Positions 1-7,246 of a stretch of DNA of 64,000 nt are shown piece by piece. The stretch covers positions 620,001 to 684,000 of the forward strand of contig NZ_VKCZ01000019.1 in the NCBI RefSeq assembly GCF_009299835.1, written 5' to 3'. Made by a program: the position numbers and the translations under genes. The notes beneath the pieces were generated by a model. The model did no database searches. It was not told where the DNA came from and saw only the letters and a program-made list of their open reading frames with translations. Source of the stretch: Microlunatus speluncae. Lineage in GTDB: Bacteria; Actinomycetota; Actinomycetes; Propionibacteriales; Propionibacteriaceae. Numbering within the stretch: position 1 is the stretch's first letter; every line of letters starts with the position of its first letter.

Positions 1-60
1 GTTGCGGTCGAACTTCCGGCGGTCGGAGACAGGCGCGGTCGGATCTTGATCTTCTATCAT
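1..60 (-). CDS. N-terminal fragment of an unidentified protein, cut by the window edge
   Basis: An ATG at base 60 on the minus strand opens 20 codons (MIEDQDPTAPVSDRRK plus four more) that stay open to base 1. A GGGAG lies a few bases upstream of the ATG as a plausible ribosome binding site. The charged start suggests a soluble cytoplasmic protein, but 20 residues are too few to name a family. It lies co-directional with, and 147 bases downstream of, the frameshifted gene to its right, so the two could share a transcript. Confidence 0.45.
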   Translation of the reverse strand, partial: MIEDQDPTAPVSDRRKFDRN

Positions 61-207
61 CGCGTCTCCCGTGACGGTGTGAATGGCGCCCTCGTCCGCG
101 ATATCGCGAAGAGCTGCTCGTGGGTTCGCTGACCGCCGAATCGAACCTCGCGTCGTCGATCCAGAAGTGCTTGCTTGTGGTCCGCTGGCCCCGCACCTCG
201 GCGCGGT

Positions 208-545
208 TCAGACGCTGGCCAGATCGGGGTGGGCCGCCGGGCGAGCGTAGAGGACGTCCCTGAGGAGGTCAGCCGCGAGGAACCCCGCCCGGTACACGGC
301 AACAAGGTACTCCTTCTTTTCACGGGGCTCTCGGCAACCTCCTTCCATGCGCTCTTCACCGCGGAGCCGATCTGCGAGGTTGTCATCGGCCGCAGTCGGC
401 TCAGGACGAGGCCGTCCGGCAACTGGTCCGCGAGGCGGTGCCGGTCCCCGAGGATCGTCCACTCGAGGTACGAGACGGAGCAGGTGATCCCACCGATCCG
501 GGCGAGGTAGTTCGTGTCGGGGAGCCCGGCGCGTGATCTGGGCAT
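208..545 (-). pseudogene. Frameshifted small gene downstream of the YfbU gene
   Basis: The ATG at 545 lies 2 bases beyond the stop of the YfbU gene. Its frame reads well (MPRSRAGLPDTNYLARIGG...) down to ...VAESPVK near base 320, then turns into low-quality arginine/serine-rich sequence. From the same point the neighbouring frame reads KKEYLVAVYRAGFLAADLL and ends at 208 in a normal stop. A run of four A residues (bases 317-320, minus strand) marks the switch; five A residues would restore one frame of about 112 residues. I do not recognise the family. It is a real frameshift, a sequencing error in a homopolymer, or less likely programmed slippage. Its tight spacing suggests it is the functional partner of the YfbU gene. 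Confidence 0.55.
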
Positions 546-547
546 GC

Positions 548-1321
548 TCAGTCCTCGGCTGCACGACGGTCGGCCAGGTGGACACGAGCCTCGGAGATCC
601 GTACGAGCTCGTCCTCGCTTAGCAGATGGTCGAGGCGGTTGGAACCACGCTTGCGGCCGTCCACGATGCGCCGGTACTCCGCGAGCATGCGCAGGTAGGT
701 GTCGAGCATCAGAGAGTGCGAGTTCCCGTCGTCGTTGCGCTCGATCTGGGGCTGCAGCTCGGTCCACCGTTCGCCGTCGCGCATGAGGAACTTCACGTAG
801 CTCGCCATGTGACCCTCGAGCGCGTCGTTGTGGTCGAAGCCCATGAACTCGAGCTCGTAGACGAGCTGGTCAGCGAGCTCGACGCCCGCCTTGCGGAGGT
901 GGTCGATGCTGTAGGTGCAGATACGGAACATGTCCAGGATGTCCTTCACCCGACCGCAGGCCCGCTTCGACAGCTCGGCCTTGAACCCCGCGGTCTCGTA
1001 CCAGTACTCGCCGGTGTAACCCTCCTCGACGATCGTCGCTCGCATGAGCTGGTAGTCAAGGTCGCCATCCACGTCATTGGCGTCCTGCGGTAGCACTCGC
1101 GCCAGGATCCGATGCAGCAGCGAGAGCATCTGCCGGTCGGCGATGCGCATGCTCTCGGCCGGCGGCTCGTCGCCGTGCTTCAACTCCTGCTCGTGGACGG
1201 GGACAACCGCCTCCATGAGCAGGTCGCGGACGTACTCGCTCACCGAGACGCCCTGGTCCTCCGCCAGTTCCCTCAACTGGGCGCGGACCCGGTCGTCGAC
1301 CCTGATATTCAAGACAGCCAT
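548..1321 (-). CDS. Ribbon-helix-helix N-terminus fused to a YfbU domain
   Basis: This 257-residue protein starts with a ribbon-helix-helix type segment (MAVLNIRVDDRVRAQLRELA, then VSVSEYVRDLL), typical of small DNA-binding antitoxin-like regulators. Residues about 65-250 resemble the YfbU family: an IVEEGYTGEYW stretch, then LEFMGFDHNDALEGHMASYV, then a C-terminal LRMLAEYRRIVDGR. The role of YfbU is poorly known; here it is probably an effector domain attached to a DNA-binding head. The start at 1321 is chosen over 1351 because AGGAGG sits 6 bases upstream and the RHH strand begins there. An inverted repeat just upstream (1340-1370) suggests autoregulation. The frameshifted gene follows after 2 bases. 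Confidence 0.8.
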   Translation of the reverse strand: MAVLNIRVDDRVRAQLRELAEDQGVSVSEYVRDLLMEAVVPVHEQELKHGDEPPAESMRIADRQMLSLLHRILARVLPQDANDVDGDLDYQLMRATIVEEGYTGEYWYETAGFKAELSKRACGRVKDILDMFRICTYSIDHLRKAGVELADQLVYELEFMGFDHNDALEGHMASYVKFLMRDGERWTELQPQIERNDDGNSHSLMLDTYLRMLAEYRRIVDGRKRGSNRLDHLLSEDELVRISEARVHLADRRAAED

Positions 1322-1339
1322 GCTAAGTCCTCCTGACAC

Positions 1340-1370
1340 TGTATGACACACAGCGTAGCACTGTCATACA
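1340..1370. promoter_or_regulatory. Inverted repeat in the divergent promoter region of the YfbU and XRE-ImmA genes
   Basis: TGTATGACA (1340-1348) and TGTCATACA (1362-1370) are perfect 9-bp inverted arms separated by 13 bases. They lie between the YfbU start (1321, minus) and the XRE-ImmA start (1461, plus). Position and symmetry fit an operator for the ribbon-helix-helix protein, the XRE protein, or both. Binding is inferred, not shown. Confidence 0.6.
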
Positions 1371-1460
1371 TTTGAATGAATGCAGACTCAGCGAAGCTGC
1401 GAGAATATTTCCGCAGATCGAATGTAGAACTTGGTGGTCGTGTTGGGTAGGATTGCAGGC

Positions 1461-2504
1461 ATGTCGTTACTCAACGCGACCGAGGGGCCAGGTCGCATCC
1501 TGCTAGGCACTGTGCGCATTGCGCGGGGTATGACGCAGGGTGAACTCGCCAAGGAGGCCGGTATCTCTCAAGGGGTGCTGTCGAAGTCGGAGAGCGGGGC
1601 GATCCCGCTTGATGCGAAGAGGCTGGCGACACTGGCGGGAGTTCTGGGTGTTCCGAAGGAGTTGATCGCAACCCCCGTCTCCGAGATCGGTTCATCCCCC
1701 TATGTATTCCACCGCAAACGTTCGACACTTCCAGTGTCGAAGGCCAATCAGCTGCGTGCTGAGCTTGATCTCATCCACATCCAGGTTGCAGGAATACTGC
1801 GAGAGCAATCCTCTGAAGTTCGACTCCCACGCTTGCCGCTGCCGGAGGATGGCTACGACAGCCCAGAGGACATTGCGCGGAAGGTGCGGCTAGCTCTCGG
1901 AATGTCAGGTGGTCCGGCATTGCACCTGGCAGGTGTCCTCGAACAGGCCGGCGTGGTGGTTGTGTCTCGTTCTCTCGGATCGTCTCGAATCGACGCGATA
2001 GTGAGCTGGCCGTCAGGTCGGCGCCCGCTGGTCCTGTTGGGCGATCACGCTCCTGCCGATCGCCAGCGGTTCACCCTTGCACATGAACTCGCGCACGCTG
2101 TGATGCACCAGGTTCCAACCGAGGAACAGGAAAATGAGGCTGACCGTTTCGCGAGTGAACTTCTTATGCCTGCAGTTGCTGTGGGCCCACAGTTGGACCG
2201 GATTACCGTCCCAAGGCTCGCTAAGCTAAAGGCGCAGTGGGGCGTATCGATGGCAGCATTACTTCGGCGTGGTCGCGATCTCGGTCGTGTCAACGACACG
2301 CAATACAGGGCCTTGAATATCGAACTGTCGCGTGCAGGGTATCGGACGAATGAGCCGGTGCAGGTGCCACGGGAAGCTCCGTCGCTGCTGTCGCGCATAA
2401 TCCAGCAGCGCCTGCGGAGTGGGGAAGTGGTCGCCGACCTCGCACGGTCCGCGCGGATGACCGAGGACGAGTTTGTCGACGTGTACCTGGGAGGTGTCGC
2501 ATGA
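1461..2504 (+). CDS. XRE-family HTH fused to ImmA/IrrE zinc metallopeptidase
   Basis: This 347-residue protein has an N-terminal Cro/CI helix-turn-helix (GMTQGELAKEAGISQGVLSK, about residues 22-42) and a C-terminal ImmA/IrrE-type peptidase with the zinc-binding HExxH motif in TLAHELAHAVMH. The acidic ENEADRFASELLMP segment that follows is typical of the family and supplies the third zinc ligand region. ImmA/IrrE enzymes cleave repressors or antitoxins to switch on mobile elements or stress genes; the target here is probably the partner encoded in the operon or the protein itself. The internal ATG at 1461 is preferred to 1431 because the HTH begins soon after it. The stop overlaps the start of the TGT-like gene by 4 bases, so the two are translationally coupled. 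Confidence 0.88.
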   Translation: MSLLNATEGPGRILLGTVRIARGMTQGELAKEAGISQGVLSKSESGAIPLDAKRLATLAGVLGVPKELIATPVSEIGSSPYVFHRKRSTLPVSKANQLRAELDLIHIQVAGILREQSSEVRLPRLPLPEDGYDSPEDIARKVRLALGMSGGPALHLAGVLEQAGVVVVSRSLGSSRIDAIVSWPSGRRPLVLLGDHAPADRQRFTLAHELAHAVMHQVPTEEQENEADRFASELLMPAVAVGPQLDRITVPRLAKLKAQWGVSMAALLRRGRDLGRVNDTQYRALNIELSRAGYRTNEPVQVPREAPSLLSRIIQQRLRSGEVVADLARSARMTEDEFVDVYLGGVA

Positions 2505-3637
2505 GCACCGATGAGATTCTTCGGCCTGTCGATCGTCCGTCCGCCGGCGTCCGCGGCGGTCCACATCCAGCAGACACTGATGCGGCAAGGCGTCTTTCCA
2601 CCCGTGTACTAGTGGTGTCTAGCGTGGAGGCTGAGGCTACAGCGCCGCATGTCGACGCAGCGACCAGCGGGCTCATTCTTGCTGGAATCGCTGCGCATCG
2701 GCTGCTGGGGAGGCTGCGATGGACTTACCCAGATCTTGCGATAATGATCGAGCCCACCTCCACAACAGTGTGGGCAACCGAGGACGCTCCATTCGACCTT
2801 GATACTTCGGGTCTCTTCCCCCAGGAAATCAATGAGGTGCTCGACGGCCAGATCCAGGCTGGCGCCAGCGTCGCAGTCACGCCCACGCGAGTGTTCCGGG
2901 CGAGCGATTCAGCATCGATGAAGGCTGCACTCGAGGTAGCGAACAAACTTGAGCGCGACGACGTCGTCTTCCTCCTACCGGTCCACTACCGGTGGCTAGA
3001 CAAGGACAACATCAAGCAACTGATCGCGATCGTCCAGCGGAGTCGTCATCCGGCGGCGATCGCCCTGGCGGATAGCTCGTCCAATCCGCTTGCGCACAAG
3101 GGCGCAATTTCGTCGTACCGGCGCCTATTTGAGACGGTCCGGTGGGCTATGCCGTGGCGCACGGATCTGGCGGCATTCGATGCACTCGCTCATGGCGCAC
3201 GGGCGGCGGCAATCGGCCAACTCCCAAGCCTGCGTCGGCTTGCCTTTCCGGACCAGAAGAGCTTCTCCTCCGACAAAAGGGATAAGTCTCCACATGTACT
3301 TCTGCGGAGCCTCCTACGTTACCGCCGCAGCAGCTTGATGCAGCAGGAGTGGTTCGCTAGCGCCCTGCCCGACACTTGCCCGTGTCCACATTGCCGTGGG
3401 CGCGGTATCGACCGATTCAACGGCTCGGACGAGCAGCGGCTCCAGGCACACCTACACAACCTGCACCAGACGACCAGGATGCGGCAGGAGATCGATGGCT
3501 TCTCCAGCGACCAGATAGCGGGTTGGTGGATGGCGTGCCTTCGAGGGGTGGAGTATGAGTGTCAGGCGCTCAAGGGGCGTATCGGAGTCGACGTGTCGCC
3601 GACCCGAGACGTTGAAGAGTGGTTACAGGCAGCTTAG
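2501..3637 (+). CDS. TGT-superfamily-like protein (tRNA-guanine transglycosylase/DpdA-type zinc site)
   Basis: The 378-residue protein is not a standard annotated enzyme, but residues 293-298 read CPCPHC and a histidine follows at 319 inside HLHNL. TGT enzymes, which exchange a guanine base in tRNA for a 7-deazaguanine, bind zinc with C-x-C-x2-C plus a later His in a similar IHNL context. The segment MPWRTDLAAFDALAHGARA (about 217-235) also recalls the barrel region where TGTs place their catalytic aspartate. I infer a TIM-barrel base-exchange protein or a derivative such as DpdA, which acts on DNA. Overlap with the XRE-ImmA gene shows it is an operon partner. No queuosine or preQ0 genes are in the window, so substrate and activity are unknown. 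Confidence 0.6.
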   Translation: MSTDEILRPVDRPSAGVRGGPHPADTDAARRLSTRVLVVSSVEAEATAPHVDAATSGLILAGIAAHRLLGRLRWTYPDLAIMIEPTSTTVWATEDAPFDLDTSGLFPQEINEVLDGQIQAGASVAVTPTRVFRASDSASMKAALEVANKLERDDVVFLLPVHYRWLDKDNIKQLIAIVQRSRHPAAIALADSSSNPLAHKGAISSYRRLFETVRWAMPWRTDLAAFDALAHGARAAAIGQLPSLRRLAFPDQKSFSSDKRDKSPHVLLRSLLRYRRSSLMQQEWFASALPDTCPCPHCRGRGIDRFNGSDEQRLQAHLHNLHQTTRMRQEIDGFSSDQIAGWWMACLRGVEYECQALKGRIGVDVSPTRDVEEWLQAA

Positions 3638-4260
3638 TAACCGTCGTCGAGTACGGTCCGTCGTGTAAGCAGTCGCTCGGCGAAGAGCCATGACGCTCCG
3701 GTGTATCGAGCCGGAGCGAAGCTAGCAGGCTCGATGATCTGGCGAATGGGCATGTCGGGATCGCTTCCGCGCACAGATACTCCAACACCGAGGTAGTCGG
3801 CTTCGAGTCGCAACTGTAGATCGTCTGCTGGCAGGCGCTCGAGGATCAATTCGCGGGAGCTATAGGGTGCGAACCGTGACGCCGTAGTGAGACCGGTGCG
3901 CCAATTACGAGTGGTCACAGTCACATGTTGGACCGTCAGCGGCGGTGCTGCGCATCTTGTCGCGGCGAGGTGCCCGTCGACGCTGAAAATGTTGACAACA
4001 CCCCTGCGGCTTCCAGCTTCCAGAATTCGCCAGTCGAAATCAGAAAAGCTGTCCGCCTGAACCGGCAACCGGAGCGGCATCGTCACCAAGAGGTTGAGCA
4101 GGTCAAGGCTGAGTATCGGCAGCGCGCGGTGACGTTCCCGCCGTTCTAATTCCAGCGCATCGAGAACCACATCGGCGAGGATCTGGGGCCGTCCTGGCCT
4201 GACAGGCGCATGCACGGCCGGCTGCGCCACCCCGGCATTGTCGAGCACGAGACGAGTCAT
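3634..4260 (-). CDS. Hypothetical protein translationally coupled to a winged-helix gene
   Basis: The 208-residue protein begins MTRLVLDNAGVAQPAVHA and has mixed alpha/beta composition with no signal peptide, membrane segment or motif that I recognise. The start at 4260 is supported by AGGAGG six bases upstream and by an ATGA overlap with the stop of the winged-helix gene; the upstream extension to 4416 is out-of-frame shadow. Its 3' end overlaps the 3' end of the convergent TGT-like gene by 2 bases, which is common in compact accessory islands. Its function may be the effector controlled by the small regulator in front of it; this is inference from context. Confidence 0.65.
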   Translation of the reverse strand: MTRLVLDNAGVAQPAVHAPVRPGRPQILADVVLDALELERRERHRALPILSLDLLNLLVTMPLRLPVQADSFSDFDWRILEAGSRRGVVNIFSVDGHLAATRCAAPPLTVQHVTVTTRNWRTGLTTASRFAPYSSRELILERLPADDLQLRLEADYLGVGVSVRGSDPDMPIRQIIEPASFAPARYTGASWLFAERLLTRRTVLDDGY

Positions 4261-4589
4261 GCATTTCCTCCTCGCACGTGGGGTGCATAGGCCGTCCCAC
4301 GTGCACGCTCCCTGATCTGCGACACCGCCATCCAAAATGGCTGACGCTCCCGGTGGTAACGCTGGATGCGCTCGCCAGCCAGCCGAGGAACGCGCGAAAC
4401 CAAGCCCACCGAGCACAAGACACTCAGAAGTCGGTGCACGCTGCTCGCGCTCAACCCGGTTGACCGCTCAAGCTCAGGCGCAGTGAAAGCGGCACTGCCC
4501 ACAGCGATCGAGTTAGCTATGTGAAGCATGTGCTGGTTGCCGAATAGTGCCTTCGACCAAGAGTGCTCGATCCTCAGGCTCTCGTCCAT
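4257..4589 (-). CDS. Small winged-helix transcriptional regulator
   Basis: The 110-residue protein contains a winged-helix/IclR- or MarR-like helix-turn-helix: AAFTAPELERSTGLSASSVH followed by RLLSVLCSVGLVSRV (about residues 33-67). There is no ligand-binding domain, so it is probably a dedicated local repressor or the DNA-binding subunit of a two-protein system with the gene it overlaps at 4257-4260. An exact 18-bp palindrome ends 15 bases upstream of its start and is the obvious candidate operator. The neighbouring minus-strand gene ends 10 bases upstream. Confidence 0.75.
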   Translation of the reverse strand: MDESLRIEHSWSKALFGNQHMLHIANSIAVGSAAFTAPELERSTGLSASSVHRLLSVLCSVGLVSRVPRLAGERIQRYHRERQPFWMAVSQIRERARGTAYAPHVRGGNA

Positions 4590-4598
4590 CGCACAACC

Positions 4599-4895
4599 TT
4601 ATCCCAGATTCCGGAATCTGGAATAGATGTGCTGGAGCAGTCGGGGACTCGCGTGCAACGCTCGGATCTGCTCTGTCGTGTCGTCACCGTCGATGCGTTC
4701 GACATGAACGGGTCTCGCCGATATGAGAGGGGTCTCTCTCCCTTCCGGGCTCGCACGCGTGGTCAACTGATACAACGACGTGTCGTACCGGATGCGCCTC
4801 GGGTCGTGATCGTGGAACGCCAGCAGACGTCCCTGTTTATCACGCAGGGCGACACCCGGCGCCAGTGGGTCGTCCGGGTGCTGGTCGAAGCTCAT
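4599..4895 (-). CDS. Small hypothetical protein
   Basis: From the ATG at 4895 the frame encodes 98 residues (MSFDQHPDDPLAPGVALRDK..., ending HIYSRFRNLG) with balanced protein-like composition. The upstream extension to 5045 is arginine- and serine-rich and probably not coding. I do not recognise a family and the ribosome binding site is weak. It lies 10 bases before the winged-helix gene on the same strand, so it is either the first gene of that operon or simply adjacent. Its last codons overlap the 18-bp palindrome. Confidence 0.5.
   Translation of the reverse strand: MSFDQHPDDPLAPGVALRDKQGRLLAFHDHDPRRIRYDTSLYQLTTRASPEGRETPLISARPVHVERIDGDDTTEQIRALHASPRLLQHIYSRFRNLG
4604..4621. promoter_or_regulatory. 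Perfect 18-bp palindrome, candidate operator of the winged-helix gene
   Basis: CCAGATTCCGGAATCTGG reads identically on both strands. It ends 15 bases upstream of the winged-helix gene start (4589, minus strand), where a promoter would be expected, and overlaps the end of the preceding small gene. A dimeric winged-helix protein binding here would repress its own gene. Confidence 0.65.
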
Positions 4896-5422
4896 CTCGC
4901 CATTCGGTAGACGGCGCCGGCACTGACCGCTCCTAGCTGAAACGTCGGCAGAGTGCGCGGTCCTGCTCGGCCAGGAGCGGTTGGGAGGTTCGTCGCAGGC
5001 GACTCGGTGTGAAGTCACCTGCGTGGATCGGCCATCCCAGCGCAACCGGGCGCTCGAGACGCGACATTGGTCGCCGTGCGGCTGATCGTTGGCTCGGACT
5101 TATCGGTTCGTTCGGCCATCTCCTGCATCACAGCCCACGGGACGCAACGTGATCATCTCGATCGCCAGCTGCTCCGATGAGCCGGTGCCGGTGACCTGTC
5201 GCGATCATGCGTGCGACTTCTCGTGCTTCGGCTCGGGTGCCAGTGGCCAACCGGAGCCACGTCGTGGAGGCGTTGACGAACTCTCCTAAATTCTAGCTGG
5301 TGCGATCGTCGAACTGGATGCGGCTAATGCGCGGCAAAGTCAGGGTCCTGAATGGGTGCCGGATTGCGTTCTGCCTTGTCAGCTGATGATTGTGCGGAGA
5401 AGTGCTCGCACCCTCTCAAGGT
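4896..5422. other. Gene-poor stretch before the tRNA remnant
   Basis: No convincing gene is visible on either strand. A short minus-strand open stretch (about 5150-5290) has protein-like composition but no start or recognisable domain and may be a decayed gene. The region leads into a tRNA 3'-end remnant, as expected for the eroded edge of an integrated element. Confidence 0.5.
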
Positions 5423-5452
5423 GGTAGCGCGGGTTCGAATCCCGTCGGGGCT
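5423..5452 (+). repeat. tRNA 3'-end remnant, candidate attachment site (copy 1)
   Basis: The 30 bases contain a complete T-arm (stem GCGGG, loop TTCGAAT, stem CCCGT) followed by CGGGGCT, the 3' strand of an acceptor stem. The matching 5' acceptor strand (AGCCCCG or GGCCCCG) and the D and anticodon arms are not found upstream, so this is a fragment and not a working tRNA. An exact 30-bp copy in the same orientation lies at 35912-35941. tRNA 3' ends are the usual attachment sites of actinobacterial integrative elements, so the pair probably marks old att sites; no integrase is present in the window. Confidence 0.75.
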
Positions 5453-5461
5453 ACGAGCGGA

Positions 5462-5503
5462 AAACCGCCTCTCACTAGGCTGAATGCCTAGGGGAGGCGG
5501 TTT
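5462..5503. terminator. Strong hairpin following the tRNA remnant
   Basis: AAACCGCCTC (5462-5471) pairs with GAGGCGGTTT (5494-5503), with an inner TAGGC/GCCTA stem. It lies 10 bases after the tRNA remnant, so it could be the terminator of the original tRNA gene; it also lies beyond the methyltransferase operon end at 5608 and could serve that operon from the other side. Confidence 0.65.
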
Positions 5504-5607
5504 CGGTCTGTCCGGCTGACACCGTCTGATACGGGTGTTGGTCGCGCCGAGCTAGGGCTGCCTCGATCCTCGCCCCGCCTGCCGGCCCCGAGATTGCGGG
5601 CCCGCTG

Positions 5608-6258
5608 CTAGCGCGTGGCCGTGCCCGCGATTTGGGGATTGATGGGGAGGAACGCCGATCGCAGGTCGTAGTGCTGTAGGTCCACCGAGGCGAAGCCGGC
5701 ATCGCGGATAGTGCGTTCGGTGTCGCGGCGCACATCGCAGCCCTCGAAAAACCAATGCCATGGCCGGGCGGCCAGCTGCTGCACGCGCCCATAGCTACCG
5801 TCAGCCCGGACGTGCTCGACGAACAACAAGCGCCCGCCTGGCCGCAGCACCCGCCGGATCTCACGTACGGCAGCAACCGGATCGGGCACCGTGCACAACA
5901 CCAGCGTGCTCACCACGGCATCCACGCTGGCCTCGGGCAGCACCATCTGCTCGGCGGTCTCGGCGCGGAGCTCCAGGTCGATGCCGCGGCGACGGGCGGC
6001 GGCCCGGAGCGGGCGGTGCATGTGGAGGTTCGGCTCGATCGCCACCAACCAGGTGCCGGGCCGGTAGTAGCGCAGGTTGGCGCCGGTGCCAGGACCGATC
6101 TCCACCACCTGCTTGGGTAAATCCGCGAACAGGGCATGTTTCCGCCCGCCGATGAGCCGGTGCGCGTAGCCGTCAATGGTCCGCAGGGTGGCGGAGTTCA
6201 AGCGGCCCCGGATCGGGTTGCTGAGGAGATGGTTCTCGCTCGCATTCGGCGGGCTCAT
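5608..6258 (-). CDS. Class I SAM-dependent methyltransferase (UbiE-like)
   Basis: The 216-residue protein has the Rossmann methyltransferase signature: motif I VVEIGPGTGANLRYY (about residues 51-65), an acidic post-I VAIEPN, and AVVSTLVLCTVPDPVAAVRE followed by RRVLRPGGRLLFVEHV, as in UbiE/Methyltransf_11 enzymes. It transfers a methyl group from S-adenosylmethionine to an unknown, probably small or lipid, acceptor. The gene ends close to the tRNA remnant and follows the alpha/beta hydrolase gene by 11 bases on the same strand, so both are probably transcribed together. The late PWHWFFEGCDVRRDTE segment is typical of phospholipid or quinone-type methyltransferases, but the substrate cannot be assigned. 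Confidence 0.85.
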   Translation of the reverse strand: MSPPNASENHLLSNPIRGRLNSATLRTIDGYAHRLIGGRKHALFADLPKQVVEIGPGTGANLRYYRPGTWLVAIEPNLHMHRPLRAAARRRGIDLELRAETAEQMVLPEASVDAVVSTLVLCTVPDPVAAVREIRRVLRPGGRLLFVEHVRADGSYGRVQQLAARPWHWFFEGCDVRRDTERTIRDAGFASVDLQHYDLRSAFLPINPQIAGTATR

Positions 6259-6269
6259 GCTGCCGCTCC

Positions 6270-7148
6270 TTAGGTCTCGATACTGGCGGCGAAGTCGCTG
6301 ATCAGGCCGTTCACCTCGGCGACCCGGGTGACCTGCGGGCAGTGGCCGGCTCCCGGGAGTGGGGCGACGGCTGTGTCCAGCGTTGCGGCGAGTGCGGCCG
6401 ACCAGGCGGGTGGAACGACGGCGTCCCGATCGCCGTGGATCACCAGGACCGGACAGTTGATGTGTCCCGCCGTTGCGCGGAGCCGGGCTGCCTGCTCGGC
6501 GGCCGGCTGGCCCGAGCGGGCGGTGACACCCGCGGCGAGCACCTCCGGCGTGGTGTCCAGTGCCATCCGGACACCGTCCTGGCGTGCCTCGGCGGTGGCC
6601 TCTTCGCCCAGAGCCGTGTCGACGAACCAGCGGGCGAAGCCGGGGTAGTCCCGCTGCCAGGCATGCCGGTTGTAGCGGGCCCAGCCGTCGACCCCCGGCA
6701 GGTCATCGTCGAAGGTCGCGATCGCGCGTACGAAAGGAGCGTGCTCGTCGCCGGTGAGATCGATGGTCGCGGAGATCAACACCAGCCCGGCCACCCGGTC
6801 CGGATGGAGCGCGGCGGTCAGGTAGCCGACCATCCCACCGAGGGAATTGCCGACGAGTACGGCCCGATCGGCTCCGGTCGCGTCCAGTACCGCGATCGTG
6901 TCGGCCACCAGCTGGGTGGACTGATAGCGCTCCGGCTCGGTCGGCCGGTCCGAGCGGCCGCTCCCGCGGGCGTCGTAGAACAGGCAGCGGAACTGGTCGC
7001 TCAATGCGTCCCGCTGGGCCGCCCACAGCCCGCTGTTGGTGATCATCCACGCCGGTAGGAAGAGCAGGGCGGGTGCCCCCTGCCCCACCTGCTCGTACCC
7101 GATCCCCACCCCGTCGCGCTCCACCCGGCCCAGCTCTGTTCCCTGCAT
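6270..7148 (-). CDS. Alpha/beta hydrolase
   Basis: The 292-residue protein has the alpha/beta hydrolase order: oxyanion strand LLFLPAWM, the DARGSGRSDRP loop, nucleophile elbow GNSLGG (Ser), acid in VIHGDRDAVVP (Asp) and base in GAGHCPQ (His). It is a cytoplasmic esterase, haloperoxidase-like or C-C hydrolase; the substrate is unknown. Start 7148 is preferred because GAGGTGA lies 6 bases upstream; the long upstream open frame to 8063 is antisense shadow. It precedes the methyltransferase by 11 bases and follows the LuxR regulator by about 100 bases, suggesting regulator-controlled expression. Confidence 0.87.
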   Translation of the reverse strand: MQGTELGRVERDGVGIGYEQVGQGAPALLFLPAWMITNSGLWAAQRDALSDQFRCLFYDARGSGRSDRPTEPERYQSTQLVADTIAVLDATGADRAVLVGNSLGGMVGYLTAALHPDRVAGLVLISATIDLTGDEHAPFVRAIATFDDDLPGVDGWARYNRHAWQRDYPGFARWFVDTALGEEATAEARQDGVRMALDTTPEVLAAGVTARSGQPAAEQAARLRATAGHINCPVLVIHGDRDAVVPPAWSAALAATLDTAVAPLPGAGHCPQVTRVAEVNGLISDFAASIET

Positions 7149-7246
7149 GATGATCACCTCGACCTTGTTGTTCGAGCGGCCCGCAGCCACGGATCGCCGA
7201 GGCTGAGCTTCGTCGATGCCGCTGGGAGAATTGTGGGAATCGCTGG

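Noticed and set aside
5380..5454. Intact tRNA gene at the first 30-bp repeat
   Set aside because: Only the T-arm and acceptor 3' strand are present; no matching 5' acceptor, D-arm or anticodon arm lies upstream.
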